Positions 24,956-35,504 of a stretch of DNA of 64,000 bases are shown here, one piece after another (within the stretch, counting starts at the first letter, position 1; each line of letters opens with the position of its first letter). The stretch is from NCBI GenBank assembly GCA_013399305.1, contig VXAI01000306.1, positions 69,169-133,168 on the forward strand, in the 5' to 3' direction. This stretch comes from Rostratula benghalensis. Its lineage: Eukaryota > Chordata > Aves > Charadriiformes > Rostratulidae. The notes under the pieces are model-generated. The model did no database searches. It was given only the letters and a program-made list of their open reading frames with translations, and was not told where the DNA came from. Position numbers and translations under genes: made by a program.

Positions 24956-26530
24956 CCCTTGGTGGATTTTTCTTCCATGCATGGCTCCAAAACAGAAACA
25001 AGAGAAGCAGTCAGAGACACTACATTTGCCTCTCTGAACACAGGATGGAGTCAAAGGAGTGAAACTGTCAAGAAACAGTTCCAGCTCTTTTTTTTGTGTG
25101 TGTAGAATACACTTTTTTCATGTTGACAGTATCACAGTACATTTCAACTGAGAGCTGAAGTTTTGGGTATGTTTTGTTAATCTCCATAATGTGGATACAC
25201 CAGAAAAGTCAGAGACACTGTCGGTATAAATTGCCAGAGCCTTCATGCAATCAGTGAGCTTTCCCACTTAGACCACCAGAAAATCTGGCTCACCATATCT
25301 TCCTCTGCTTGAGATTCTCTTGATAAGCAAGGCTGTAAAAAAGTACTGCACATATTCTTGGGTTGCAGATATAAATGATGGAGGTTTTTGAAGAGAACCT
25401 GCTCAAAAAATGTCAAAGAAAAAGAACTGCATGCTCTATGTTACATTTGAAGAATATCTTGGATAGCCTTGTATGATGTTAGCTAGCACAATTTCATTCT
25501 GTTTAAGAAAGTTTGCTATCCAACTTTATCAGGCTCCATAAAATTTCAGTATGATATTTTAAAATCTATCTAAAACAGCAAGAACACAGATATGTGCAAC
25601 ACCATGAATATAAATGCAAGTCATTTAAAATATATCTAAGCGAGCAATCCAGGAACAGTCTGATCATGGGGGAGAAAAACAGATAATCTGAATTTGTCTA
25701 TATCCGTGTCTCTCTGTGTAAATATCTATCTATGCATACTCATAAATATTTCATCTGAATCTAGTTTGAATTTGGATTCAGCACCTAACCTAGATAGATA
25801 GACAGAGTTCACAAATTGCCTGCTCGGTTGATCCTGCTTTGTTTTGTAAGTGTATAAGGATACGACTCCCGCAACCAATGCAGAAGCAAAAAAACTCAAA
25901 GAAAATAACACCTGAAGGACAATACCTTCGGCTCTGAATAGTCAAACACCCTAGATTCTTGCTGCAAGGTGCGTTATGAAGGGTAGTCAATTCGCTGCTC
26001 GATTTCATATTAGAGGGATTGAAGTGAGGGCCTGGTTTCTAAATAGCTATTTCTATTGACCTTTGCAGAAGAGCATCCAGGGTACTCAGTTATAATGCTG
26101 TTGAGCACCTCCCACTGCATGTTTGTTCTGTGCTCAGGAAGACTTTTCTTAAATCAGGAGCAGTATCCATAAGATGTTTTTATCCTCGGAGAGGGTTTTT
26201 TTTTAAAGACTTAAAAATTAACAACGCCAGCAACATTTTTCTGTTTGCTTATATAAAATTAGCTTTCATCACATGAAATAAGAGAGAAAGAATTCTGGTC
26301 ACATAGCCTTAGCTCATCTTTTAAAACATTTAGATTCAGGAAATACAATGGTTTTGCCTATGGAAAGGATTTTCTGGTGAAAATCATTGGTTTTCTGTAT
26401 TCTGTTAATTACAAACTGGTTTGGGCTAAGAAGAGTTATTTGAAATTCTTCCTAAAAGGTAACTTTTCAGTTAGCTTTAAGATCTCAAAACCAAGAACTT
26501 AGCAATAGCTGTCTCCTCAAGCATAATTAT

Positions 26531-26568
26531 ATCATTATTATTATCATCATCATTATTATTATATTATT
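26531..26568 (+). repeat. ATT/ATC trinucleotide microsatellite
   Basis: Runs of ATT interrupted by ATC over about 38 bases; a simple repeat. Confidence 0.9.
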
Positions 26569-27194
26569 GTATTGATGCTTTCAGCAATTGCTTCTCTTTG
26601 CCTCGCTCTTCCTTGACTGAGAAGTTGGAATTAGAGGACGTAAACATTAATATAAGAGAAATAATGGTCATGCATACTTGCTTTTCTGTTTTCTCAATGT
26701 TATGATCCACCTGAGAAGTTGGAGCCTCTCAGGCTGTGGATTTTGTTTGATTCCTAGGGAACGGCAATGTGATGCACAAAGGCTATCTGGAGCACAAAGG
26801 CTACCTGGAAAAAGGAATATAAATTTCTTCTTGTTGACTTAAAAGGAAGTCCTGTTAATCTTGATCCTCATTAAACATTTTTTTCTGAAGAATTTCAGCA
26901 GATCTATTCTTTCATCACATAGGGTTGTAACAGTAAACAAAAATGTCAATATCTGGAGAAAAACTTGTAAAGTTTCACAGAGAGAAATACTTCCAAATTT
27001 GCCCAGTTGTCTTGTCATAGACCTATTTTGAATGAACTTTTTTCTGCTCTTACACTTTATAACAGTTGGAAATATACTGTGTGACATATACCTCCTGTTA
27101 CAGAGTGCTACCGAGCTCTTGGGTAGCTGCATGGGTAGCCCCAGCACAGAGAAACCCAGGCTTACGCGCACACAACACGAATTTCACAAATTTA
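26569..27194. other. Unique stretch, no gene recognised
   Basis: Holds an 18-base tandem duplication (26774-26809) and otherwise ordinary AT-rich sequence. Confidence 0.5.
26774..26809 (+). repeat. 18-base tandem duplication
   Basis: GCACAAAGGCTATCTGGA is followed directly by the same unit with one change (TAT to TAC). The single difference suggests a fairly young duplication. Confidence 0.9.
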
Positions 27195-27300
27195 GGTCCC
27201 GATTCAGCAAAGTCCCTAAAACATGAGCATAATATTAAGGGCACGAATAGTCCCAGTGAAGCCGGTGGAATTATGTTCCTTCTAGTAAGCGCCGTATTCT
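27195..27300. mobile_element. Ancient palindromic MITE relic
   Basis: The order GGTCCCGATTCAGCAAAG, ACATGAGCATAAT, then GCACGAATAGTCCCAGTGAA matches a family of palindromic non-autonomous DNA transposons that I recall from turtles, crocodilians and birds (CCGATTCAGCAAAG ... AGTAGTCCCATTGAAGTCAATGGG). Only one arm and part of the centre remain clear; the other arm has decayed. Strand has no meaning for a palindrome. Confidence 0.55.
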
Positions 27301-28264
27301 GAGGCGTGTGTGCACAAACAAAGCCATACAAACCCCCATCGATCTCTCAAATAGCTCCTGTCGACAGCTGCTGAATGCGGACGAGTCTGCCCAGTGCCGT
27401 TCTGGCTTCTGCTGGTGTTATTGCCTCTGTCACCCCGGTGTTAGGCCAAGGGAGCACTGGCAGCTGCTCTGGGGGGCCAAAGGAGGCTGTAATGAACAGG
27501 AGGGAAGCAGGCAGAAGGGCCACGTGGAGCTGTAAGGAGCAAGGGAGAGAGACATGTTGGCCGCAATAAATCCCCTCGCTGGAGCCATAAAACTTGAATT
27601 TTCCCCTTAATAGGGCTCTCAGTTCCTCTGTAATGTGATCTGAAAAAAAGATTACAGCAATAGGGATGAAGGACAAAAAAAGAAGCTTCTTGAAGATCTA
27701 GGCTGATTCAAGCTAATTTGACCGGATTGTTTCTTCATTAAGACAATATTCTCCTAAATCCTCAAGAAAATATTGATTCCAATATTCTGTTCCGTTTAGA
27801 AAGCATACGGTCTCTTCCTGAGCTCGTCTCTGTACACCAAGAGAGGAGGACTGGAACAAAGATCTATCATAGCAATCTGTGAAGGGTTACTTGCTGTAGG
27901 GCTGTAATTCACCACGGCATGGAGCAGTTATGCAGGTGCCTCCAGCATCACTGTCCCCTTAGGGAAGAATTAGCTAAGGCTGCCAGGCCCTCTACGCTCA
28001 GACTCAATTTAATCTTCAGATGGTAGATATATGTTTTGAATGTAGAGCATGAAGAAGCTCTACCCTTGCTGTATTACCCTTGTTTTCAAAGGAAATTAGA
28101 TCTATGTCATCATGCTCTGCATTTGCATGTGCATCTCCACCTTCAGCACCCTCTGGACTTAAACCTTTGTCCAGTTTTTACCAAATTTGACAGAGGGTTC
28201 ATAGGCCCAAAGACAGAAGCTCCTAAGGTCCTGTGAAAGCAGGCGGCTGCCCAGAGAAGAGAGA
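27301..28264. other. Unique stretch, no gene recognised
   Basis: Moderately GC-rich around 27360-27560, with open frames on both strands up to 109 residues. None is recognisable. AT-rich afterwards, up to the CR1. Confidence 0.5.
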
Positions 28265-28270
28265 TCCACC

Positions 28271-28576
28271 TTGGAGCTGGGACTGTTTAGTTTGAGGAAG
28301 AGGAGGCTGAGGGGAGACCTCATCACTCTCTACAGCCACTTGAAAGGGCGTTGTAGAGAGGTTGGTGCTGGTTTCTTCTCACAGGTGATTAGTGATAGAA
28401 CAAGAGAGAATGGCTTCAAGCTACAACAAGGTAGGTTTAGGCTGAACATGAAGAAAGGATTTTTCACAGAAAGGGTTGTCAGGCACTGGAATAGGCTGCC
28501 CAGGGAGGTGGTTGAGACCCCATCCCTGAATGTATTTAAGAGTCATTTATATGTGGTGTTGGGAGATTTGGTGTAG
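28271..28576 (+). pseudogene. CR1 ORF2 C-terminal fragment
   Basis: An open frame of 101 residues that corresponds to the extreme C-terminus of the CR1 ORF2 protein, downstream of the reverse-transcriptase domain. Visible family strings are [18 protein letters not shown] near the start, [19 protein letters not shown] in the middle, and [20 protein letters not shown] near the end. The endonuclease and catalytic reverse-transcriptase motifs are missing because the element is 5'-truncated. The first methionine is only an internal codon, so no protein is expected. Confidence 0.85.
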
Positions 28577-28662
28577 GGGAGGACTTTGTAGAGTGGGGCT
28601 GATGGCTGGACTCGATGATCTCGAGGGTCTTTTCCAACCTGAATGATTTTATGATTCTATGA
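28273..28662 (+). mobile_element. CR1 LINE, 3' fragment (second subfamily)
   Basis: Plus-strand CR1 of about 390 bases covering the end of ORF2, the 3' UTR (GGCTGGACTCGATGATCTCG, then TTTTCCAACCTGAATG) and the tail ATTTTATGATTCTATGA. It is of the same subfamily as 5950-6250. Its retained reading frame is listed separately. Confidence 0.95.
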
Positions 28663-29346
28663 AGAACTGTGGGTGTGTGCCTTCAGCCCTTCTTCCTCAG
28701 CCCTTCTTCCACACTGGGGTATCCATGTGGCAGAGGGAGGTTGGGGGTGCCCAGCTGTGGCAAGTCCCTTAGTAGGCACTTGAGAATCCAACCAGGAGAC
28801 ACCGACCAGTTCATAGGAAACCCAGTTTCCCTTAGTCCCACCACCCAGGGAGCCATCCTGCTTCCAAAAATGAGTGCAAAGCACCAGTCGGAAGATAGTA
28901 CCTGTTAATTATTTTAGTTTATTTTTACCGGCACAATCTTAGCACTCATTACAGTTGAGACTTTCTAAGGCAGGTCCCGGGATCCACCTGGCAGTGCCAC
29001 TCAGCCTGCCCACCGTACAACCCGGAGGAAGATAAAAGCAAGCATATTCTGCACATCAAGCTGGTTCAGTTCCAGCGCCGAGCCTGGACCTGCCTGAGTG
29101 CAAGTGGAGCTGTCAGCTCCTACAGGCTTCACTGTCAAGGGCTGTGTCATCTGTCAGTGTCGGTTCCAGCTCACTGTACCACATAGAGGCGATGCACTGG
29201 TGCCTCCCAATTGATAACACGCTGCCAGAAGCATGTTACTTTCTCATCTGTCTTCTTGTAGCTGTCAAAACTGGAATCCATTAATTAGTTTGTTCTCGTG
29301 AATTTTAGTTGTTCTGAAGACATGTAAATTGCAAAGTAAGACACAT

Positions 29347-29364
29347 AAAAAAAAAAAAAAAAAA
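29347..29364 (+). repeat. A18 homopolymer
   Basis: Eighteen consecutive A. A retroposed source upstream is not evident. Confidence 0.9.
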
Positions 29365-29954
29365 CAGATCAAAACCACAACCCTGCCCCAACAAACCACC
29401 AGGAAGGTGCCAATAGGGTGTTCACCAATCCTAAGTGGCAGTTATTATCCACAGTAAGTGCTGGCTACAAGAACTCTCTCTAAGTGAGTATAATGATGTG
29501 GCTAGTTTCACCACATTGCTTTTAATGAGACTGAGCTGCTTACAGGGGGCGAGATGCAATGACAGCGAAGCAAAGGGAAGAAAAAAAACAACCAAAAAAC
29601 AAAAACAAGGCATCAACTAGTGAAGTCATCTGGGTCAAGAAGGCTCTGCTTGTTGTTTGTGTAGAGGGTTTGGGTTTTTTTCCTATTTTACATGCAACTT
29701 ACCAAGAGCGAAGGAAAACTCCAACTGAGCTTTATTTCCCCAGATTTTGCATCTCATTAAAGAAATACTGTGATTTCAGAAGGAGATTTTCCCAGCTCTG
29801 TGGGTTTCAGATGAGATGCTTCTCACTCCAGCACTTGAATGAGCAGTGCTATCTCTAAACAGAAGAGCAGTTATGTTGAAATTTCAAATATTAAAGATGT
29901 ATATTTTTATTTTACATGGATACTTGCACATGCTGCCTCACTTTCTCAGGGAGA

Positions 29955-30047
29955 GACTTAAGGTTAAAGTTTCAGAAGCTTCCTAAGTGACTCTTCAAAT
30001 GCAAGTAAGGGACTGAGGAGCCTGCACTGAACTGAGTCAGTGAGACC
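29955..30047. mobile_element. Possible ancient DNA-transposon (MITE) relic
   Basis: The words AAAGTTTCAGAAGCTTCCTA, AAGTGACT and GGGACTGAGGAGCCTG occur in the order known to me from old sauropsid palindromic repeats (CCTAAGTGACT ... AGGAGCCTAAGTCCCATTG). It is strongly diverged; tentative. Confidence 0.35.
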
Positions 30048-33000
30048 TTGGTGGAGCTAAGCACGACAAAGCAGTCCCTGAAATGGCACCATATGAGCAC
30101 AGCCTTGAAACCAACCTCTCCAGTAGGTGTCAGAAGGGCATGTTAGCTCCACCACACCCCTACAGACACCACTAGGCAGAGACAGACCCAGGTAGAACCT
30201 ATAGGAAAATCTATGGGAAACCACGTACTAAAAGTTTCAGTACTGTAATTCCTTCTACTAGAGGGGCAATTTGGTAACGCTCTGGCTTGACATGATTTGT
30301 TTTTACATTTTCTTTTAAGACATGTCAGATGACTTCCCTAGAATTCATCCTCAAAATAGCTGCTTCTCTCTGAAAAATCAAGATATCTCCTCCTTTTTGT
30401 CCCAAATTATGACAGCCAAGGACATACAAATATATTATCCCGATGTAAAAGGTGGGACTATATATTAACAGATAAGACAAACCTGCTTCCAGGAAATCAG
30501 ATCCTTTCTTTACTTTTGCACTGGTTACAGAAAAGGAAATGAAGCCAAAATTTGCAATTCAACAAGGTTACTTCAGTGTCAATAAAATACCTTTCATCAA
30601 CGCTTTATGGCCATTGTACTTGGATATCTTCATTTGCATGCATTTGCCTCGTGTGGCAGTGCACACTTTCCTAGGTATGTGTATGTCTTTTTTAATATCC
30701 ATCGAAAATTTGGCTCAGAATCAGCTGTGTAGTGGTTTAAGTTCATTCACTCACATGAGTAATGCGTGGAAGAGCAAGCATTTTAAATACTCCTTAGAGA
30801 AATAAATAGCTGCTTTAAGTGAGTTTGGGGTATTTTAGGCACTCATATAAAGGAAAATAAATACCGTTTATGATCACTGGTTGTATACTTGTAATAACCC
30901 ATTTCTGAAGTCCCAAAATCTCATGGCCTGGCACCAGCACTTCAATGCTATGTGCAGGAATGGAGCTCAAGGCTTTTTAATGGTGCTTGAGCTCTCTCAG
31001 AGCTGTTGTTTTCTGTATCTTCAAAGCCACCCAAATCCTGCCAGAACAGTAGTTCGCACACAGAGTCAGACCTAGAAGCAGCTTCCCCCCGGGTTGGGGA
31101 CTTGAGAGGTCACCACCCCCTAGGTGGGAAGGAAGCACCAAGCACAGCTGTGAGGTAGTGAGCACCAAAAGGCCTCCCAACGGGGCTGACTAGACTTGGC
31201 CTGTTATAAACCTCTACATTTTTATGCACTGCAGTGATGATGTGGGGCCTCCATGCTGCAGGTGCTTGTAAACATAAGTAACAGCTACTGTGGATATTTA
31301 TTGCCGTATTTTGGAAATCTTATCTCTCAAGTAGCAGCAAAGAGAGCCATTTTAACACAGTTTGCTGGCTGTGATGCACATGAAACCACAAGTGCTTGGT
31401 GGGCAGGCTCTCTCTTAATGTTAACAGCACAACAGGACATTCTGAAGAGGGATGGGGCAGAGGTGCTCATGAGGAGGGCCTGGACAGCGTTGAGCAGCAG
31501 CTCTGTTGGATGCCCCTGGTCTGGCAGGTAAAAGCCAGAACCATAAGGTTGCCTGCACATCCTTTCAGCATAGGGTAGGCATGAGAGCAGGCCATCTTAC
31601 CTTGCCCATGCAAGGAGAACTGAGTTTGGAGAGGCTTCAGCTCTCCATGAGACGTCACACACTTCCTTGTATTTGGAAAGCTGGGTAGTCATCTACGGTG
31701 TAAACTTCATTCCATTAGTGGCCACTCACATCTCCATCTACATCGTGAGGGTAGAGAGAGCCTACATGGGGAGAGAGCAGGCCTGAGCGAGGAGAAGGTC
31801 AAGAGCATGGCTGGGGAGAACAGATATCACTGCCTCAAGCACTGAGTGCAAACTTTTGGCTTCAGTTCTTTCTCTCAAGGTGCCAGGTTTTAGCTTGGGA
31901 CATGTAACCTTAACAACTCTGTCCTGTCACAAGCTGTCACACCAGGGATGCCAAAGCTCCATCCCCATAGGCATCCTGGAGTTTCCTATAGGTCTTGTGA
32001 GTATCCTGAAGACCATCGTCTTTGTCCAGACTCATCGTCAAACTTTAAGTCTCTGTGCAATGGAAAATTGTAGAGAAAAACATGCTGGAAAAATCCACCT
32101 TGATGGGATTTGTCCCCAGGACAGTCAGCACGATGGAAATTTACAGCTAGATTAGAGATAATCTCTTCGTGGTCAAGTAGTACCACACAGGTCAGCTATC
32201 AATAACATAACCAGCTGTTTTATTGTAGGAGGTAGAAACTAAATTACTCTAAAACAGCCTTATATCTCCCTGTATACAGATGGATATGCTCCCAGCTGTT
32301 AGTTTATAATAAAGTCCTTCAGGAGAACATTTGCCAATGAATACTTAAAGCTTCTGCTTTCTACGGTGGATGGAAATTCATACTTTTATTCACACTTTTT
32401 TCTTAATGACCTTCTGCCATAAGAGTAATTTGCTTAGTCCACTCCAGGTGATTTTGCATGATTTGCAAATCTAATTTTTATCTTCACGTCTCACATTTGA
32501 AAATCTTTTGCCACCATATTAATTTAACATTTTTATCTTTTACCCACCAAGACAGCTCATTGTGACCTTTAAATTCACTTACAAAGGATAACCCATTGGT
32601 TAATCTGGACCAATTGGCCTCAGTTACACACTTGGTGACAAACCATTATTTCTATCCCAGTTCTTTAATTGGCCAGAATGCTCTTTTTTATCAGATATAT
32701 TAGCTGTCAGAAGTGCCTGCTAGCCTTTGCGTACTTCCTGGATAGTGTCCAGGTCATTAAAGCAACATCTTCTGTTTAAGTCTGGAATATTTATCCTGCG
32801 CCAAAATCCTAACTTTCTCCCTGCTTTTAAGTAATTAAAGCCTGAAGAACACCGGATGGGTCATTCTACAGGCAAGCCTTTTGAAATGGAAAAACTGATA
32901 CAAAATCTTTCATGCTTCTTTTTCTTTTACTCATTCAGCAGTTTTGCTTCACAAATCACAATTTTATAGTATTTAAATTTCACCTGGTTGAAGTATTTTA

Positions 33001-33480
33001 CTTTTATTTCTGCTGAATTATTTTGCACTCCAATAAGGCAGGCACAGTTTCGTGGGCCTGGAGGAATAGCCGGAGTTGAAGGGGCTGTAACCCCCAGCAT
33101 ATGATGGGGGAGCAGCTAGACCTCTCCATATTCATCCTCCATCTTTCCAGAGATGCAGTCTCATCAGAACTGCATCATCTGAGGATTTTAAGAAAAAAAT
33201 AATGTCCCACAAGTACAGCCAGGGTTCCCACAACCCTCTACAGACCAGCCTGCAAGGAACAGTGAGGCAGCTATGTCCCACCTCACTTGCTGTGGTGGAA
33301 CTGACACAGCTCTTCAGGGTCCTTAGGCATGACATGCATGACCCACCCATCTTTTTGTATTTGAAGTCTAACAGAGATGCTGATAACATTAACAGCCCTT
33401 CATCCCTTGCATTCATGGAGCAGTAACATCAAGGTTTTCAGCTGCCTTGGTGCCATAAATATTCTCTTCACCAGGCAAGA

Positions 33481-33602
33481 AGACTTAGAATTATTGGCTT
33501 GTTTGTGTTGGGAGGGACCTTTCAGATCGAGTCCAGCCATCAACCTAACACTGGCAAAACCCATCACTAACCCGTGTCCCTCAGCACCACATGTGCCCAA
33601 CT
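33481..33602 (-). mobile_element. CR1 LINE remnant
   Basis: Plus-strand text GTGTTGGGAGGGACCTTTCAGATCGAGTCCAGCC, seen as GTGTTGGGAGGGACCTTTCA then GATCGAGTCCAGCC, followed by CCCGTGTCCCTCAGCACCACATG, is the reverse complement of a CR1 3' UTR. Only about 120 bases remain and the tail has eroded. Old copy. Confidence 0.75.
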
Positions 33603-34515
33603 TGGTTAAAATAATCTTTTGCAATGAAAAAGTATTTATTATTTTATAACACAGTGTTTATTGTTATTCACACTGTGTATTCTTCGTCAGTGACTCACAA
33701 CAGAATCAAAGGATTTCTTGAAAGGAGGAGCAGTAAGTGTGGTGATTTCTTTATATCTATGTAGTAAAATATTATTAATGAAAGACATATCTTCTAATAT
33801 GTCTTGTTATTTCATTTATGCCACTCTTCAACATAAAATTCCAAAGTCATCTTACAATAAAAATGGATTGATAGTCTTCAAAATATGTTTACTCCAGTTT
33901 TTTTGGTGTTATCTGAAAAAAGGTCAACCTCAGTGAAAACCTGGTTTGTTACAAATACTTCTTACAGCTACATTCTCTTTCAGCTTTAATATTAATGATC
34001 TATGCAGTGTAAGACTAATGTCTAAAGGTACACCAAATGGAGATGTTAGTTGAATGGCAAATGATGAAAAATGAATTTAATGCTACTATTCTTGCTTCAT
34101 GTTTTTGGCTTATGAAGCAAAATCAACATATTCTTAAAGCAACATTTTTTATTTTTTTTCTGGAACTGTGCTTCCCATGCATGTTCCTTTGCATATTTAT
34201 TTCCTGTTCAGATTTGGGTGATCTTTGAATAGCGGAAGATTTCTGGGAGAGCAATGTTCCTGCTTTGCTGTTTGAACAGGGATCAAACTTCACTATTGTC
34301 TGGGTTTTATCCACAAAAACCCTGTTTTTCAGGCAAAAAACCCCAACCCTTAGGTAAAGTCACGGGAGCCACATGACCTGAATGAGGCATAAGGGCTCTA
34401 CTAGACCTGTTCCCTGTTGAAACCCACAGTGTCACCTATCAGCAGGGCCTTCAATCTCTGGTGTACAGTATGTTTAAATGCTGTGTAAATATAGCCCTTG
34501 GACTTCCATTTATCT
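33603..34515. other. AT-rich unique stretch, no gene recognised
   Basis: Contains a perfect 8-base stem with a 6-base loop (AGACATAT ... ATATGTCT, 33783-33804). Nothing else stands out. Confidence 0.5.
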
Positions 34516-34519
34516 TTGT

Positions 34520-34825
34520 CTCGCTTCTGCCGCGGTGCTGCCAAACGATGCTGGAAGCCCCGGCGGGGTGGAGCGCGCGGCCTTGTCCGGGAGCACGTCT
34601 GCCAGCGGGCTGATTGAAACGTTCAGGAGGTGAACAACGGGTCTCAACGATGAAAAGCAAGTCCTGCGGTTCATGGAGCCTCTCTCAGCCCGACTGTGGT
34701 AGGCTGCTCGGATTTTTAAACCCACTCGGATTTTTTCCACGAGCTGAGCTCTCACGTTTGCAACGGGTCAGAAGATGCCGTCGCATAGACCCCATTCAGG
34801 AGGAAGCCCTTTCCGTGCATTTTTT
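34520..34825. promoter_or_regulatory. Small CpG-rich patch, candidate CpG island
   Basis: About 25 CpG in roughly 300 bases, with the densest part at 34530-34640 (for example GGAGCGCGCGGCC). The neighbourhood has few CpG and is AT-rich on both sides. The patch is just long enough to be an orphan CpG island, a minor promoter or an enhancer. No first exon with a recognisable protein could be assigned; short frames are open on both strands. Confidence 0.4.
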
Positions 34826-35159
34826 CTTAAGGAACAATTTTGCAGTAGCTCAAAAGAAACTGTAGCCAACTGTTGGTTGTGGTTTTTTTCTCCTGTATGT
34901 TATTGTAAATGTAGGTCCCTCAGAATTGCCTTTCATTTTGGCATCTAAAGCTGGTGCAAATATTTTTTCTGAGGATGTGGATTTTAGGCCTGCTATGCTT
35001 TTTTCTTTGGTTAATGAATAAACAGTTGCACAACCACTGAATGAGACTATTTCAAAGGCGGGAAAATCAAGCTCTAAAAAATAGGATATTCAAGGGCTGA
35101 GATTGTTTGAAAACCCCTGAATTTTAACTCCTCCATTATCTGCAATAAGCTTTACTTAC

Positions 35160-35504
35160 ATGGCTGCATTTTTTTGCCACAAGAATGATGCTGCAGTCAG
35201 CCAACAGATTTTGAAATCAGCTTGTGTTAAAAGAAAAAAAGTAGGTCTCTGCATGACTCCTGCCTCTTCTGCTGTGGAAGTGGTGGGGAGTAATGGAGCA
35301 GTGGATCTCAAGACGAAGAGATGGAATCCAGCTGTGGTTGTCTTTTAAGTCCTCTTTGATGCCAACAGTGTTGCAAAAATTGTGGTTGGAACAAGGAGAT
35401 ACACTCATGAGGAGTATCTTGCAAGCCATGAGGGAATCAGAAAATTTGCCTTTGGACCAGAATGTGAACAACATTTTAAAAATACAGCAACATATAGCAA
35501 ATAA
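35160..35504 (+). other. Reading frame with one internal stop, nature unclear
   Basis: From ATG at 35160 the frame runs 62 codons to TAA (35346-35348), and the same frame then continues open for 51 further codons to TAA at 35502. The second part reads DANSVAKIVVGTRRYTHEEY at its start, which looks protein-like. A second plus frame and a minus frame are also open over much of this segment, so chance openness is plausible. I do not recognise a family. It could be a decayed retrocopy or simply chance. Confidence 0.2.

Larger units (their letters stand above)
19401..26500. other. Long unique stretch, no gene recognised
   Basis: AT-rich DNA with no recognisable exon. It contains a possible transposon relic (20229-20280), a second word resembling such relics at about 20515-20555, a perfect hairpin (24933-24955) and TAGATAGA-like simple sequence near 25720-25800. 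Frames at 21727-22027, 22872-23205 and 23202-23546 are open but unrecognised. Confidence 0.5.
28663..33480. other. Unique stretch, no gene recognised
   Basis: AT-rich with a few GC-richer patches (28670-29180, 31070-31540). It contains an A18 run (29347-29364), a possible MITE relic (29955-30047) and a doublet of octamer-like words (30632-30647). Open frames near 31250-31690 overlap on both strands without a recognisable product. Confidence 0.5.

Noticed and set aside
29540..29556. CTCF-like core AGGGGGCG
   Set aside because: Only the core fits; the upstream half of the motif does not match.
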